Shown: positions 15,852-24,597 of the stretch, piece after piece
How positions within the stretch are numbered: the stretch's first letter is position 1
Layout: each line of letters starts with the position of its first letter
Source: Pirellula staleyi DSM 6068
GTDB taxonomy: Bacteria; Planctomycetota; Planctomycetia; Pirellulales; Pirellulaceae
DNA: 64,000 bases
NCBI GenBank assembly: GCA_945875845.1
Contig: CAMCMB010000001.1
Coordinates: 124,001 to 188,000 of the forward strand
Reading direction: 5' to 3'
Notes under the pieces: model-generated
The model's database searches: none
What the model saw: only the letters and a program-made list of their open reading frames with translations
Told to the model about the DNA's origin: nothing
Translations under genes and position numbers: made by a program

Positions 15852-18800
15852 TCACCTTTTTTGAGAAACGTTTTGAGTCAAATTCGGCCAATCCAAATGC
15901 TGGTGAAGGAATTCGAATGTCCCCTCGCCGTTGATGCTGTGGCCTCCTTGAAAGAACTCGATCGCAACGCGATCGGATAGACCAAATTGTGCGTAAAGCC
16001 AGCGGACTTTGGCAAACTCATGCGCTACCCACTGGTCGCGCCCCACCCCATCGTTGTGTCCACGCTCGACCATAAAGGGTCGTGGAAACATCAAGTAAGC
16101 CATCTCTGCGTAGTCGAAGGTTGACCCCAAGTTCCAATAGGGCATCTCCCATTCGATGGTATTCATAAAACTGAATGGCTGATCGGTGGAGGCCACTTTG
16201 CGTGTCCACTGGTTGAAATCGCCGGAGCAGATCGACAAACAGTACTTCTCCAAGATCGTTGGGACTCGCACCGCCGTCTCGCCTCCATAACTGAGCCCGT
16301 AAAATGCGATCCTGTTTCCATCGACGAACGGCAATGAGTCAAGCCACTTTAACGTTTGATCATGGGACGCAACGATGAAGGAAAACAAGGTGCAGCCCAT
16401 CGATTTTGCTTTTCGGTCGAGCCAGCGATATTCGTCCTCCCCTCGATAAAGATTGTGTGGGGCGAAGGTGATGAATCCCCGATTGGCTAACTCGGCCGCG
16501 AAGTTGTTGTACGCCGATTGGTTCGCATCGATCGTGTCCCTTGGTACCCCGTTTCGTCCATGTTGGCAAACCACGACGGGACGTTTCTCGCTTGGCTTGA
16601 GGTCCTTGGGGAGCAGCAAGACACCCCAGGCAAAAAGTTGATCGTGAACGTCCAGTACAACGTCGTAAGCGACCCATTTGTCTGTCTCGAGTACCTTGCG
16701 AGTCCGTGCGTTGGGAGGGAGAAATTCCGCATCGAAGCGGCCAATGGCCTCGTCCTGAAAACGTTTCCGAACGTCCTTGGACGCAGCAATAAAGGAATCT
16801 GGACTTGTCAACGCATGTTTGCGTTCCGTACTCCATCCGCGTTTCGTAAAGTCCGGCATCAGCTTGAACAAAAACGACTGGTCACGCAAATGCTCAGATT
16901 GCTGAACAAGCGATTGAATGTGCGTTTCCAATTGAGCAACACAGCGTCGCTGTCGATCCGCGATTTGTTTCTCTGCTCCGAGACGTTTGTCGACCAAGTG
17001 CTCGGATTTGGCCGGCTCGGATTTGGCCGGCTCGGATTTGGCCGGCTCAGATTTGGCCGGCTCAGATTTGGCCGGCTCAGATTTGGCCGGCTCAGATTTG
17101 GCTGGCTCGGAAGTTTTCGGCCCGAAATGCTTTAGAAAGGTAGAGACCGCTTCGGCGGACCAGGGACCGATGGTTTCGTTTTTGTTTCCCACGATCAACG
17201 TCGGTGGCGATGCGTCGGTTCTCTCACGGATATGACCCAATTCGGATTTTACGCGAGAGAACTCAGGTGTCTTGATTTCCCCTTTGTGCCCGGTAATGGT
17301 CGGGAATTCGCTATGTTCGACGATAAGCTTGCGCGGCAATATCAACGATGCGACTTCGGCGTTACCGTGGGCATGCGCTCGTTGCCAAATGTTGCGATAG
17401 ATCGGTTCGGACCAACTGGAATTGCTTGAGTCAAAATAGCCACTGATCAATACATTCTCAATGCGTGTATCGAGTGCCGCGGCGTGCATGGCAATCATAC
17501 CCCCTTCGCCGTACCCGACGACTCCAATGCGTTGCTGCTCAGCCTTGCGACTCGCAAACCAATCCACTGCGGCCAGAACGCGTTGAATGTCGTAACCGAC
17601 CACATGTCGGCCCATGTGAAATGCTTGACGATGAATCCATTCGCGTTCCGTCATGTCCGCACGTCGAAGCCGTTCCTCGTCGGTTGCCAGTTTCGATCGG
17701 CTTACAATCGTCGGTATCAGCAAATCAAAACCTTGGTTCGCAAGCTGCATTGCGATCTGTTTGCCGACATTGATTCCATCGGCCAGCCCGAGCAATTGTT
17801 CGGGCGTTTGGTCCGCATCGGGAATGACAACACACATGCCATTGGCTTTCACTCGCTGTTGGACGAACAATCCTTCGCCAAAAATGTTGCCCAGCACGGG
17901 CCAACGGACCTGATAAATAGCGAAGGATTCGGTTTGCGCAACCAGAGCTGGATTGTCATCGTCACCGTATCGTTCCAGGCGTGGCGGCAACCGGTCTTCT
18001 ACGACACCTAGAACTTTTTGCAGTTCTGTACGTTGCAGCTCTTGTTGCTTCTCTGTTGAGATCGACAGTTTGTGCCGAGATGTGTTCGCCTGGTCTATCT
18101 GTTTTTCGATGAATCGATGCGCACCAAACATCAGTCGACCGGAAAGGTCTGACTCCGGCCATTCGAGCGGTTGGGTTCCGACGAGAGATTCAACTTTGGT
18201 GACCTGGCGTTCGGGCAATGAGAGCAGCAAACATATCGTCGCCCAAGAGGTCGCTGACGTTGAGATAAACTGATCCTTGCCATGTGGAAAACCCGACTCA
18301 AAATAAGTTTGAAAGGGTTTGCTTCGACTGACCACGTGCCAAGAGCCGTTCGCGTGTTGCGAGGTTAAGAGAAATTGAATGCCGCGTTGCCAGACCACAT
18401 CCTCGACGCTCATCCCAGACCGGTTCAATGCGTAGAGAACGGTGCCTGCCGCATAGGCATCACTCGCCATACCTTTCAATTGAGCCCAGCCACCATCCTC
18501 GCGTTGGGAATCCTTGAATTGCGCCATCATGGTCTGACGAAATTCGAGAGGCAAATCTACGAACTGCGCGGACAGCATGCAAAAGACTTGATCCTCAGTA
18601 TCGTTGGGCACCTCCGTGCTCAACCACTTCGCCGCATTGATCTTGGCCGATTCTATTCTCGCCGAGTCGGCTTCGCGACCGAACGCAGCCAGAGCGCGCA
18701 GCGCGAGATACGTGGTCGTAAAATGACTGGCTTCCGACGGTGGGCGATCGCTCGAGGTTTTCCAAAACCCCTTATCGCTTTGACTGGTCAACAACCATTC

Positions 18801-19229
18801 GACCACGGCATCGGTAACGTCGTCCGCCTCTCGTCCTCCATCTTCCAGCGTCCACAGCGCGTAGCCGGCAGTATCGACTCCACCTCCTTGCCCTTTTCCA
18901 TCTCGATAGTTTTCACGGCCGCGTTTTAAGTGAGCGTACGTATGTTCGATTTGTCGCTCCAAATTGGACGGGTCCGAATGGAAGCCGCGTTTTTTCGCTT
19001 CGACGAAGGCGAGAACCGGCATTGCTTGGCTATGGCAAGTGAAGCATTGCCGTTGCTCAGCCGAACCCGCCGAGGCGCGTTCCAATAGCGGGAGTGCGCG
19101 CTCCACGCTGCTTCTCACGTCCATTTCTTTGTAATGGGGGCTTTCCGCAGCCACCCTCGATGCAATCGTCAACAACCAAAAAACCATCAATAACGATGCG
19201 AGCGCAAGGAGTTTGCTGAAGGCGGACAT
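15852..19229 (-). CDS. Large exported multidomain protein: haem c motif, cyclase-like repeats and two alpha/beta hydrolase domains
   Basis: 1,125 residues from ATG 19229 (GGAAAG upstream); the open frame to 19424 is not needed. Order: signal peptide (1-28); one CxxCH (CFTCH, 62-66); a helical region like squalene-hopene cyclase/prenyltransferase repeats (about 70-355; DTAGYALWTLEDGG, EDGGWAQLKG, HANGSWHVV); then a first alpha/beta hydrolase-like domain. Its elbow reads VGYGEGGMIAM, with Gly where the Ser nucleophile should be. A linker of seven SEPAK pentapeptides follows. The second hydrolase domain has HGRNGVPRD, the Ser elbow FYGLSYGGETA and His in GGHSINGEG. It is probably a periplasmic carbohydrate-esterase-like enzyme; the fusion is known to me only in outline from planctomycetes. 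Confidence 0.8.
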   Translation of the reverse strand: MSAFSKLLALASLLMVFWLLTIASRVAAESPHYKEMDVRSSVERALPLLERASAGSAEQRQCFTCHSQAMPVLAFVEAKKRGFHSDPSNLERQIEHTYAHLKRGRENYRDGKGQGGGVDTAGYALWTLEDGGREADDVTDAVVEWLLTSQSDKGFWKTSSDRPPSEASHFTTTYLALRALAAFGREADSARIESAKINAAKWLSTEVPNDTEDQVFCMLSAQFVDLPLEFRQTMMAQFKDSQREDGGWAQLKGMASDAYAAGTVLYALNRSGMSVEDVVWQRGIQFLLTSQHANGSWHVVSRSKPFQTYFESGFPHGKDQFISTSATSWATICLLLSLPERQVTKVESLVGTQPLEWPESDLSGRLMFGAHRFIEKQIDQANTSRHKLSISTEKQQELQRTELQKVLGVVEDRLPPRLERYGDDDNPALVAQTESFAIYQVRWPVLGNIFGEGLFVQQRVKANGMCVVIPDADQTPEQLLGLADGINVGKQIAMQLANQGFDLLIPTIVSRSKLATDEERLRRADMTEREWIHRQAFHMGRHVVGYDIQRVLAAVDWFASRKAEQQRIGVVGYGEGGMIAMHAAALDTRIENVLISGYFDSSNSSWSEPIYRNIWQRAHAHGNAEVASLILPRKLIVEHSEFPTITGHKGEIKTPEFSRVKSELGHIRERTDASPPTLIVGNKNETIGPWSAEAVSTFLKHFGPKTSEPAKSEPAKSEPAKSEPAKSEPAKSEPAKSEPAKSEHLVDKRLGAEKQIADRQRRCVAQLETHIQSLVQQSEHLRDQSFLFKLMPDFTKRGWSTERKHALTSPDSFIAASKDVRKRFQDEAIGRFDAEFLPPNARTRKVLETDKWVAYDVVLDVHDQLFAWGVLLLPKDLKPSEKRPVVVCQHGRNGVPRDTIDANQSAYNNFAAELANRGFITFAPHNLYRGEDEYRWLDRKAKSMGCTLFSFIVASHDQTLKWLDSLPFVDGNRIAFYGLSYGGETAVRVPTILEKYCLSICSGDFNQWTRKVASTDQPFSFMNTIEWEMPYWNLGSTFDYAEMAYLMFPRPFMVERGHNDGVGRDQWVAHEFAKVRWLYAQFGLSDRVAIEFFQGGHSINGEGTFEFLHQHLDWPNLTQNVSQKR
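17002..17110. repeat. 15-bp in-frame minisatellite (SEPAK linker)
   Basis: About seven units of TCGGATTTGGCCGGC / TCAGATTTGGCCGGC lie inside the large minus-strand gene, coding for the repeated pentapeptide SEPAK between its two hydrolase domains. The unit length is a multiple of three, so gain or loss of units would change linker length without a frameshift. Only one third-codon-position base (G/A) varies among most units. Confidence 0.95.
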
Positions 19230-19330
19230 GATTGCTTTCCATCGGGGACAAATTCTCAAATCGAATGGGTATTCAAGTATAGCTGTAATTGGCTTAATGG
19301 CATCACTTTCGGTTCGAACCAATGTTTTTG

Positions 19331-19415
19331 TAGCGGAGCGGCGCGAGCCGCCCGGTGAATTCCCAAGTAATTTGCGAATCCACACCGGACAGCTTGCGCT
19401 GTTCCGCTGCAAAGT
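19331..19415. repeat. Inverted pair of an interspersed repeat (TAGCGGAGCGGCGCGAGCCG type)
   Basis: TAGCGGAGCGGCGCGAGCCG plus CCCGGT (19331-19356) and ACCGGACAGCTTGCGCTGTTCCGC (from 19384) are imperfect reverse complements about 30 bases apart. A third related copy lies between trpB and trpA (27512-27541). It sits between the convergent-free gap of the sulfatase stop and the large gene start, a 200-base gap with no other gene. Confidence 0.75.
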
Positions 19416-19451
19416 GAGTGACATTGGGTATTGGCTGGATACGCGGCTGGT

Positions 19452-21050
19452 TCATGGCTGAATCGGAGTTGTTTCGAAATCCGAATCCAGTACCCAATTG
19501 GTATTCATCCGTTCGCCTCGCATGAAGCGTTCGTAAAAGCCTCGAGTGCTCGGATTGGAATGCGGGTACTCGTCAAATACCTTGCCGTTGCCAAACATGC
19601 GAGGGTCTTCTTGTTTGCGAAGTTGGTCCTCCATTCGTACCTGCAACCTTTTCAATTGACTTGCTGATGAATCGAGCGATGCAATATTGTTCACACAGTC
19701 AGGATCGCTCGCCAAATCGTAAAGCTCCTCCTCCGGACGTTTTCCGAAACAAAGAGACCAGTGCGGTGACGTACCAGCCAGTCGACGTGTGTTGAGAATG
19801 GACGTCTTCGTCGCTCCGGCATCGCAGTTCAAATAGCCCGTTTCCGGATTGCATGCCGGCCATCGGTCCGGTTCAAAGTTATGTAGGTATAACGTATCGC
19901 GCGTTATCATTCCGCGAATCGGATAGCCCTCATCGTTGGGTCTGCCAATATCGTGACGCTCCATTCCGATCAATACGTGGTCACGATTGGGATTCGACGC
20001 GTCTGACGCCGAATGAAAGAGATCCGTCAAGCTTACGCCGGATGTTGCAGCCATTTTCGTCGTCTCCCAATTCAGACCCGCGACCTCAATGATTGTAGGT
20101 GCGAGGTCGATGAAACTCACAAGGTCGTTAATGACTCTGCCGGGTGAACCAATTTGGTTCTTCCACATCATTGCCATCGGGACGTGATTGGACGCTTCAT
20201 AAGCACCTCCTTTGCCGCGAGGGAAAGGCATGCCATGATCCGAGGTTACGATGATGAGCGTATTGTCGAGCAATCCTCGCCGACGGAGTGAGTCTAGCAT
20301 TCGTCCAAGGTGCGAATCGAAGTGCTCAATTTCTACGGCATAATCAAGCATGTCGTTTCGAACGTTTTCATTGTCGGGCCAATAACTCGGCACCCGCTCG
20401 ATATCTTGCAGTGATTTACCCCCCTTATTCACACCCGATCCGAACTCATACTCGCGATGAGGTTCGATAGCTCCATACCAAAAGCACCATGGGGCGCCGT
20501 TGGGCGTTGCATCCAGAAAGTCGTCGAAATTGGCTGCATAGTCGTTTTTCCCAATTCCAGTCGTGGGTGGCTTCGCAGTCCGAGCGTTAAACGCTTTGCC
20601 AGTCATTTGCCGTGGCTTGCCATTGATATCGACTGCGACGCCCGGCCCCCAACCCTTGGCGGTGTGTCCCATGTGCCAACCATTCCTGCTCAAGACTTCT
20701 GGCCAACCCGTAAACTCGCTGGGGAAAAAGCAAAGATGGTTTGCTGCTTCCTTCAATTGCCAAGAATTTCGTCCCGTCAAAATGCAAGCGCGAGACGGAG
20801 CGCACTTTGCGTTGGGCGTATACGCTCGCTGGAACAGTAATCCTTCCGAGGCAACTTTGTCGAACGCGGGGGTCTTGGTCCATTTGCATCCGTAAGCGCT
20901 TGCGTGCCCGAACCCCCAGTCATCTGCGATTGCAAACAGGATGTTGGGGGGTGATGCCTCGTTGGAGCAAGCCGTGCTTTGGATCCATGCGGCCGAAAGA
21001 ATCGCAAGCCCCAGTACGGTTCCAAAACGGTCTGTTCGTAGGTTTCTCAT
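19452..21050 (-). CDS. Exported formylglycine-dependent sulfatase
   Basis: A 532-residue sulfatase of the arylsulfatase/alkaline-phosphatase superfamily. The signal peptide spans about residues 1-29. Metal ligands are in [11 protein letters not shown] (D43, D44). The active site CAPSR at 83-87 is the C-x-P-S-R consensus whose Cys is converted to formylglycine, with LTGRNSW following. Further ligands are in [15 protein letters not shown]. The C-terminal third contains [15 protein letters not shown], typical of family members acting on sulfated glycans. Marine planctomycetes carry many of these for sulfated polysaccharide breakdown; the exact substrate cannot be told. The maturing enzyme gene is not in this window. 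ATG at 21050 has AGGAGA 13 bases upstream. Confidence 0.92.
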   Translation of the reverse strand: MRNLRTDRFGTVLGLAILSAAWIQSTACSNEASPPNILFAIADDWGFGHASAYGCKWTKTPAFDKVASEGLLFQRAYTPNAKCAPSRACILTGRNSWQLKEAANHLCFFPSEFTGWPEVLSRNGWHMGHTAKGWGPGVAVDINGKPRQMTGKAFNARTAKPPTTGIGKNDYAANFDDFLDATPNGAPWCFWYGAIEPHREYEFGSGVNKGGKSLQDIERVPSYWPDNENVRNDMLDYAVEIEHFDSHLGRMLDSLRRRGLLDNTLIIVTSDHGMPFPRGKGGAYEASNHVPMAMMWKNQIGSPGRVINDLVSFIDLAPTIIEVAGLNWETTKMAATSGVSLTDLFHSASDASNPNRDHVLIGMERHDIGRPNDEGYPIRGMITRDTLYLHNFEPDRWPACNPETGYLNCDAGATKTSILNTRRLAGTSPHWSLCFGKRPEEELYDLASDPDCVNNIASLDSSASQLKRLQVRMEDQLRKQEDPRMFGNGKVFDEYPHSNPSTRGFYERFMRGERMNTNWVLDSDFETTPIQP

Positions 21051-21168
21051 AGAGCCACTCGATTCTCCTAGGTTGAGGCTGTGAATTTATTATCTTCGAC
21101 TTTCGTTCCTGGGGCTGTGAATGAATGGATGGACCACTTTTCGGCGGCAGTTTGGCAACCCGTGCCCG

Positions 21169-21335
21169 TAAGCGAGGAGACGACTACAATCCCTCGCTTA
21201 CCAGCTTGTTGATTTAAAGGTACGACGGACTTCCTAGTCCGTCGAATTCCCCATTGACGGACCTGGAAGTCCGTCGTACCGCCCTTACCCAATAACGACT
21301 TCACTAAAGCAACAATCCGTTACGCGTCGGGTTAC
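21169..21335. repeat. Nested palindromic element, copy B
   Basis: An outer palindrome (GTAAGCGAGG ... ATCCCTCGCTTAC, 21169-21202) is interrupted in its right arm by a MITE-like element (21203-21316: AGCTTGTTGATTTA, palindromic core GGTACGACGGACTTCC ... GGAAGTCCGTCGTACC, then TTCACTAAAGCAACAA). The outer sequence resumes as CCGTTACGCGTCGGGTT (21317-21333). It is the same composite as at 25879-26060, there in the opposite orientation. The 21051-21979 gap contains no gene I can support. Confidence 0.85.
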
Positions 21336-21539
21336 CAAGCGAATTAATTCACAGTCTCTCTAGACGTAGACTTTAACAAATTGGGTAACTCAGTGCGCGT
21401 CACCTCCCCGGTCCGACCACTCAGCAAAATGGAAAGTTCTCTCCGAACTCAGCGATTGCTGCGGCTTAATTTCGCATTCTGCGGGGAGCGTGTTTTCGGG
21501 GGATGATGCGCTTTTACAACCAATTCATTGCTCGCTCGT

Positions 21540-21740
21540 GAGGGTGAGGCCACTCCTCTCAACGTGTTTTCCTCGACTTTGCCCAATCCATTCATTGCTT
21601 GGGTGGGTGAGGCTCCTGCCGAACCATGGCGTATTAAGCTCGGCAGGAGCCTCGCCCTCCCGATGGTTTCCGATGGTTTCCGATGGTTTCCGATGGTTTG
21701 ACATGGGAAAGATGTTTGGAGGGGTGGCGTAAGTCTCTGC
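21540..21740. repeat. Long imperfect hairpin with a second hairpin and a GATGGTTTCC tandem inside
   Basis: The outer arms GTGAGGCCACTCCTCTCAAC (about 21545) and GAAAGATGTTTGGAGGGGTG (about 21707) are imperfect reverse complements; the same pair occurs at 31951-32077. Inside lies GGGTGAGGCTCCTGCCGA / TCGGCAGGAGCCTCGCCC (21605-21657), a family also found at 24383-24521 and 57111-57171. Four copies of a CGATGGTTTC unit (21661-21700) follow. It lies about 240 bases before ndk. Confidence 0.8.
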
Positions 21741-21979
21741 CTGGCGTACTGGGGGCGAAAACAACCTTAAGGAGTGTTTTGCAGAAGCTGGTTTAGCGTT
21801 AGCGACTATTCGTTACGATTCAACCGGTCGAGTCCATTGAATGGTTGGCGATTCTATGTTCGCTCGGCATTTCAGCGACGCCAGCATCAGTGGTTTTGAT
21901 CTAGCCACAAACGCGAAAATCGAGAGAATTCAAGACTGTGCGTTGGCGGTCCGTCCTTGTTGTGTTCTTCAGGTAAATT

Positions 21980-22441
21980 ATGCAAAAGACTCTTGTCCTA
22001 CTCAAACCAGACTGCGTGGAACGTCGATTAATCGGCGAAATTATTGGGCGATTGGAGCGCAAAGGACTCAATGTCATCGCAATGAAGATGTTGCGAGTGA
22101 CACCGGAGTTGTCTAAGCAGCACTATGCAGAGCACGTTACCAAACCCTTTTATCCAAATCTCGAGGAGTTCATTACGTCCTCACCGATTGTTGCGATGGC
22201 GGTTGAGGGTCTTGAAGTGATCCGAGTCGTACGAGAAATGCTTGGGGCTACCAACGGACTCAAAGCGGCTCCAGGTACCATTCGAGGTGACTTTTCAAGC
22301 TCGCGTCAAATGAACCTTGTTCACGCGTCGGACAGCGAAGAGTCTGCTGTGCGTGAACTAGCACTCTACTTTCAACCGAACGAAATCTGCACATACACCC
22401 CAACCTTGGTTGGTAGTTTCCGTGCTGGCGACGAATCCTAA
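21980..22441 (+). CDS. ndk: Nucleoside diphosphate kinase
   Basis: A 153-residue enzyme that equilibrates nucleoside di- and triphosphates in the cytoplasm by a phospho-histidine ping-pong. It has TLVLLKPDCVERRLIGEI at the N-terminus, KGLNVIAMKMLRVT, HYAEHVTKPFYP, the APGTIRGDF loop, and the active-site histidine in NLVHASDSEESA. Length is normal for the family. The start ATG at 21980 has AGGT five bases upstream. It lies about 60 bases before typA on the same strand; co-transcription is possible. Confidence 0.97.
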   Translation: MQKTLVLLKPDCVERRLIGEIIGRLERKGLNVIAMKMLRVTPELSKQHYAEHVTKPFYPNLEEFITSSPIVAMAVEGLEVIRVVREMLGATNGLKAAPGTIRGDFSSSRQMNLVHASDSEESAVRELALYFQPNEICTYTPTLVGSFRAGDES

Positions 22442-22501
22442 AACCTGTTTCGAACTCAAATCACCTAGCACAGCGCTTCCTTAAACAACCGAACAATCCC
22501 A

Positions 22502-24331
22502 ATGCGTCGCAACGACATCCGAAATATTGTCATCATCGCTCACGTCGACCACGGCAAAACCACCATGGTCGATTGTTTGCTCAAGCAGAGCGGTCAATAT
22601 CGCGATTCGCAGCTTCAAGGAACCTGTATTCTCGACAGCAACGATCTTGAAAAAGAACGCGGCATTACGATTCTGTCAAAGAATATCGCAATCGAGTACA
22701 AGGGCGTGAAGATCAACTTGATCGACACCCCTGGTCACGCGGACTTCGGAGGTGAAGTGGAACGCGTCGTTCGAATGGCCGATGGAGCCTTGGTCTTGAT
22801 GGATGCTTCGGAAGGGCCGATGCCGCAGACGCGATTTGTTCTTTCGAAAGCCCTCGAACAGGGCGTCAAGCCGATCGTCGTCATCAACAAGATCGATCGA
22901 CCCGACGCGCGATGCAACGAAGTCATCGAGGAAGCGCTGATGCTGCTCGTCGACTTAGGTGGCGAGCACTTCATGGACCATTTTGACATCATTTTTGCCT
23001 CGGGACGAAGCGGCTATGCCACGCTTGACTGGAAGGTTCCGGGAGAAAACATGGTGCCGTTGCTCGACATGATCCTTGAAAAAATCCCTGGACCGGAGGT
23101 CGAGCCAGACGCACCATTGCAAATGCTGGTCACCAATTTGGACTGGTCGGACTACGTTGGCCGGATTGCGATCGGTAGAATTCAGTGCGGGACCATGAGG
23201 AAGGGACAAACGGTTGACTTGGCCAAAGACGAAGGACGTGTCGTACCGGCCACAATCGCCAATCTTCAGATTTTCGATAAACTCGGTCGAATCGATACCG
23301 AAATGGCATCGGCCGGGGACATCGTCGCCGTGGTTGGCCTGACGGATATCGAAATTGGCGACACGATTTGCAATCGAGGAGAACTCAACGCTCTTCCTCG
23401 ACTGCGTGTCGACGAACCAACCTTGGAAATGATATTCAGCGTGAATACTTCTCCATTGGCAGGCCGTGATGGCAAATACGTAACGACCCGCCAATTGAAA
23501 GCTCGCCTTGAAAAAGAGCTTGAGCGTAATGTGGCCTTACGTGTTCGACCGTTAGAGGGTACCGAAGCGTTTGCGGTACGAGGCCGAGGTGTTTTGCATT
23601 TGTCCGTGCTGATCGAGACCATGCGTCGCGAAGGCTATGAGATGAGCGTCAGCAAGCCGAGGGTTGTATTGAAGCAAATCGATGGCAAGCTTCAGGAACC
23701 TTACGAAGTGTTGAATGTCGAGGTGCCGACGGACAAGGTTGGACCGATCATGGAATTGGTTGGCAATCGACGTGGGATACTCGACGAGATGACACCGCGT
23801 GGGGAATACACTTTATTGCGGTTCTCAATCCCAGCCCGTGGACTGATCGGCGTGAGAACGAAAATGCTCAACGCGACCCAAGGCACAGCCATCATTCACC
23901 ATCGCTTTTCGGGCTATCAGCCAATGGAAGCAGACTTGCCTCGGCGTGCAAACGGTGTTCTTGTATCGATGGTACCAGGCCGAGCGATCCCTTACACTCT
24001 GTTTGCATTGCAAGACCGTGCGGAACTCTTTGTTGCACCGGGGGACGACGTCTACGAAGGTATGGTGGTTGGTGAAAACGCTCGTGACAACGATTTGTGT
24101 GTGAACCCGACCAAAGAAAAGAAATTGACCAACGTTCGAGCAGCAGGTAGCGATGAGAACATCATCCTCAAGCCGCACCGTCAGATTTTTCTCGAAGCGG
24201 CTCTTGAGTACATTGAAGACGATGAATTGGTGGAAGTAACGCCCAACATCATTCGCATCCGAAAAGTGTTCTTGCGTGAAAACGAGCGTCGTCGACAGAC
24301 GAAATCACCCGGCGAGTTGGCTATCGGTTAG
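22502..24331 (+). CDS. typA: Ribosome-associated GTPase TypA/BipA
   Basis: A 609-residue translational GTPase of usual TypA length. GTP-binding motifs: G1 AHVDHGKTT, the G2 region RGITILSKN, G3 DTPGHADFGGEVERV, G4 NKIDRPDAR. Then domain II (YVGRIAIGRIQCGTMRKGQ), EF-G-like domains III and V (LEKELERNVALRV, GRGVLHLSVLIETMRREGYE, GRRGILDEMTPRG in context), and the BipA-specific C-terminal domain (NDLCVNPTKEKKLTNVRAAG). It acts on the ribosome in assembly and stress adaptation. No frame disruption is seen. Confidence 0.97.
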   Translation: MRRNDIRNIVIIAHVDHGKTTMVDCLLKQSGQYRDSQLQGTCILDSNDLEKERGITILSKNIAIEYKGVKINLIDTPGHADFGGEVERVVRMADGALVLMDASEGPMPQTRFVLSKALEQGVKPIVVINKIDRPDARCNEVIEEALMLLVDLGGEHFMDHFDIIFASGRSGYATLDWKVPGENMVPLLDMILEKIPGPEVEPDAPLQMLVTNLDWSDYVGRIAIGRIQCGTMRKGQTVDLAKDEGRVVPATIANLQIFDKLGRIDTEMASAGDIVAVVGLTDIEIGDTICNRGELNALPRLRVDEPTLEMIFSVNTSPLAGRDGKYVTTRQLKARLEKELERNVALRVRPLEGTEAFAVRGRGVLHLSVLIETMRREGYEMSVSKPRVVLKQIDGKLQEPYEVLNVEVPTDKVGPIMELVGNRRGILDEMTPRGEYTLLRFSIPARGLIGVRTKMLNATQGTAIIHHRFSGYQPMEADLPRRANGVLVSMVPGRAIPYTLFALQDRAELFVAPGDDVYEGMVVGENARDNDLCVNPTKEKKLTNVRAAGSDENIILKPHRQIFLEAALEYIEDDELVEVTPNIIRIRKVFLRENERRRQTKSPGELAIG

Positions 24332-24382
24332 TGGCCTTTGGGCCAACATCTTGGCGATGCCCAATCGATAGGCAAATGGTTC

Positions 24383-24521
24383 GGGAGGGCGAGGCTCCTG
24401 CCGAGCTTGCGGGCTGTTGATTTCGTGAAGTCGTTATTGGGTAAGGACTAGGATGTCCGTAGCACCATTAAATCAACAGCCCGCTTGAGATGTCGTTGTT
24501 CGGCAGGTGCCTCACCCTCCC
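24383..24521. repeat. Nested palindromic element, copy C: one hairpin inserted in another
   Basis: The outer arms GGGAGGGCGAGGCTCCTGCC (from 24383) and GGCAGGTGCCTCACCCTCCC (24502-24521) form one hairpin family. In its loop sits a 76-base element with perfect 15-bp terminal inverted repeats, GCGGGCTGTTGATTT (24409-24423) and AAATCAACAGCCCGC (24470-24484). This is a shortened version of the MITE-like elements at 6.3, 21.2, 25.9 and 28.5 kb, having lost most of the central palindrome. It lies between typA and the cysteine desulfurase gene. Confidence 0.88.
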
Positions 24522-24597
24522 GGACGATGGATGGGTCGAGCAATGTCGATGAAAACATGTTAGTGAGATGGTCTTAGGAACTTAGTGGTTTCCACAA

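Noticed and set aside
16518-17235. Plus-strand frames rich in RLGFGRLGFG or DLAGSDLAGS repeats
   Set aside because: Reverse-strand shadows of the SEPAK-coding minisatellite in the large minus-strand gene.
21068-21304. Short frames with MKSLLGKGGTTDFQVRQWGI-type sequence, also at 6181-6420 and 25904-26182
   Set aside because: They recur only because the palindromic DNA repeat recurs; there is no ribosome site and the frame is on whichever strand the repeat lies.
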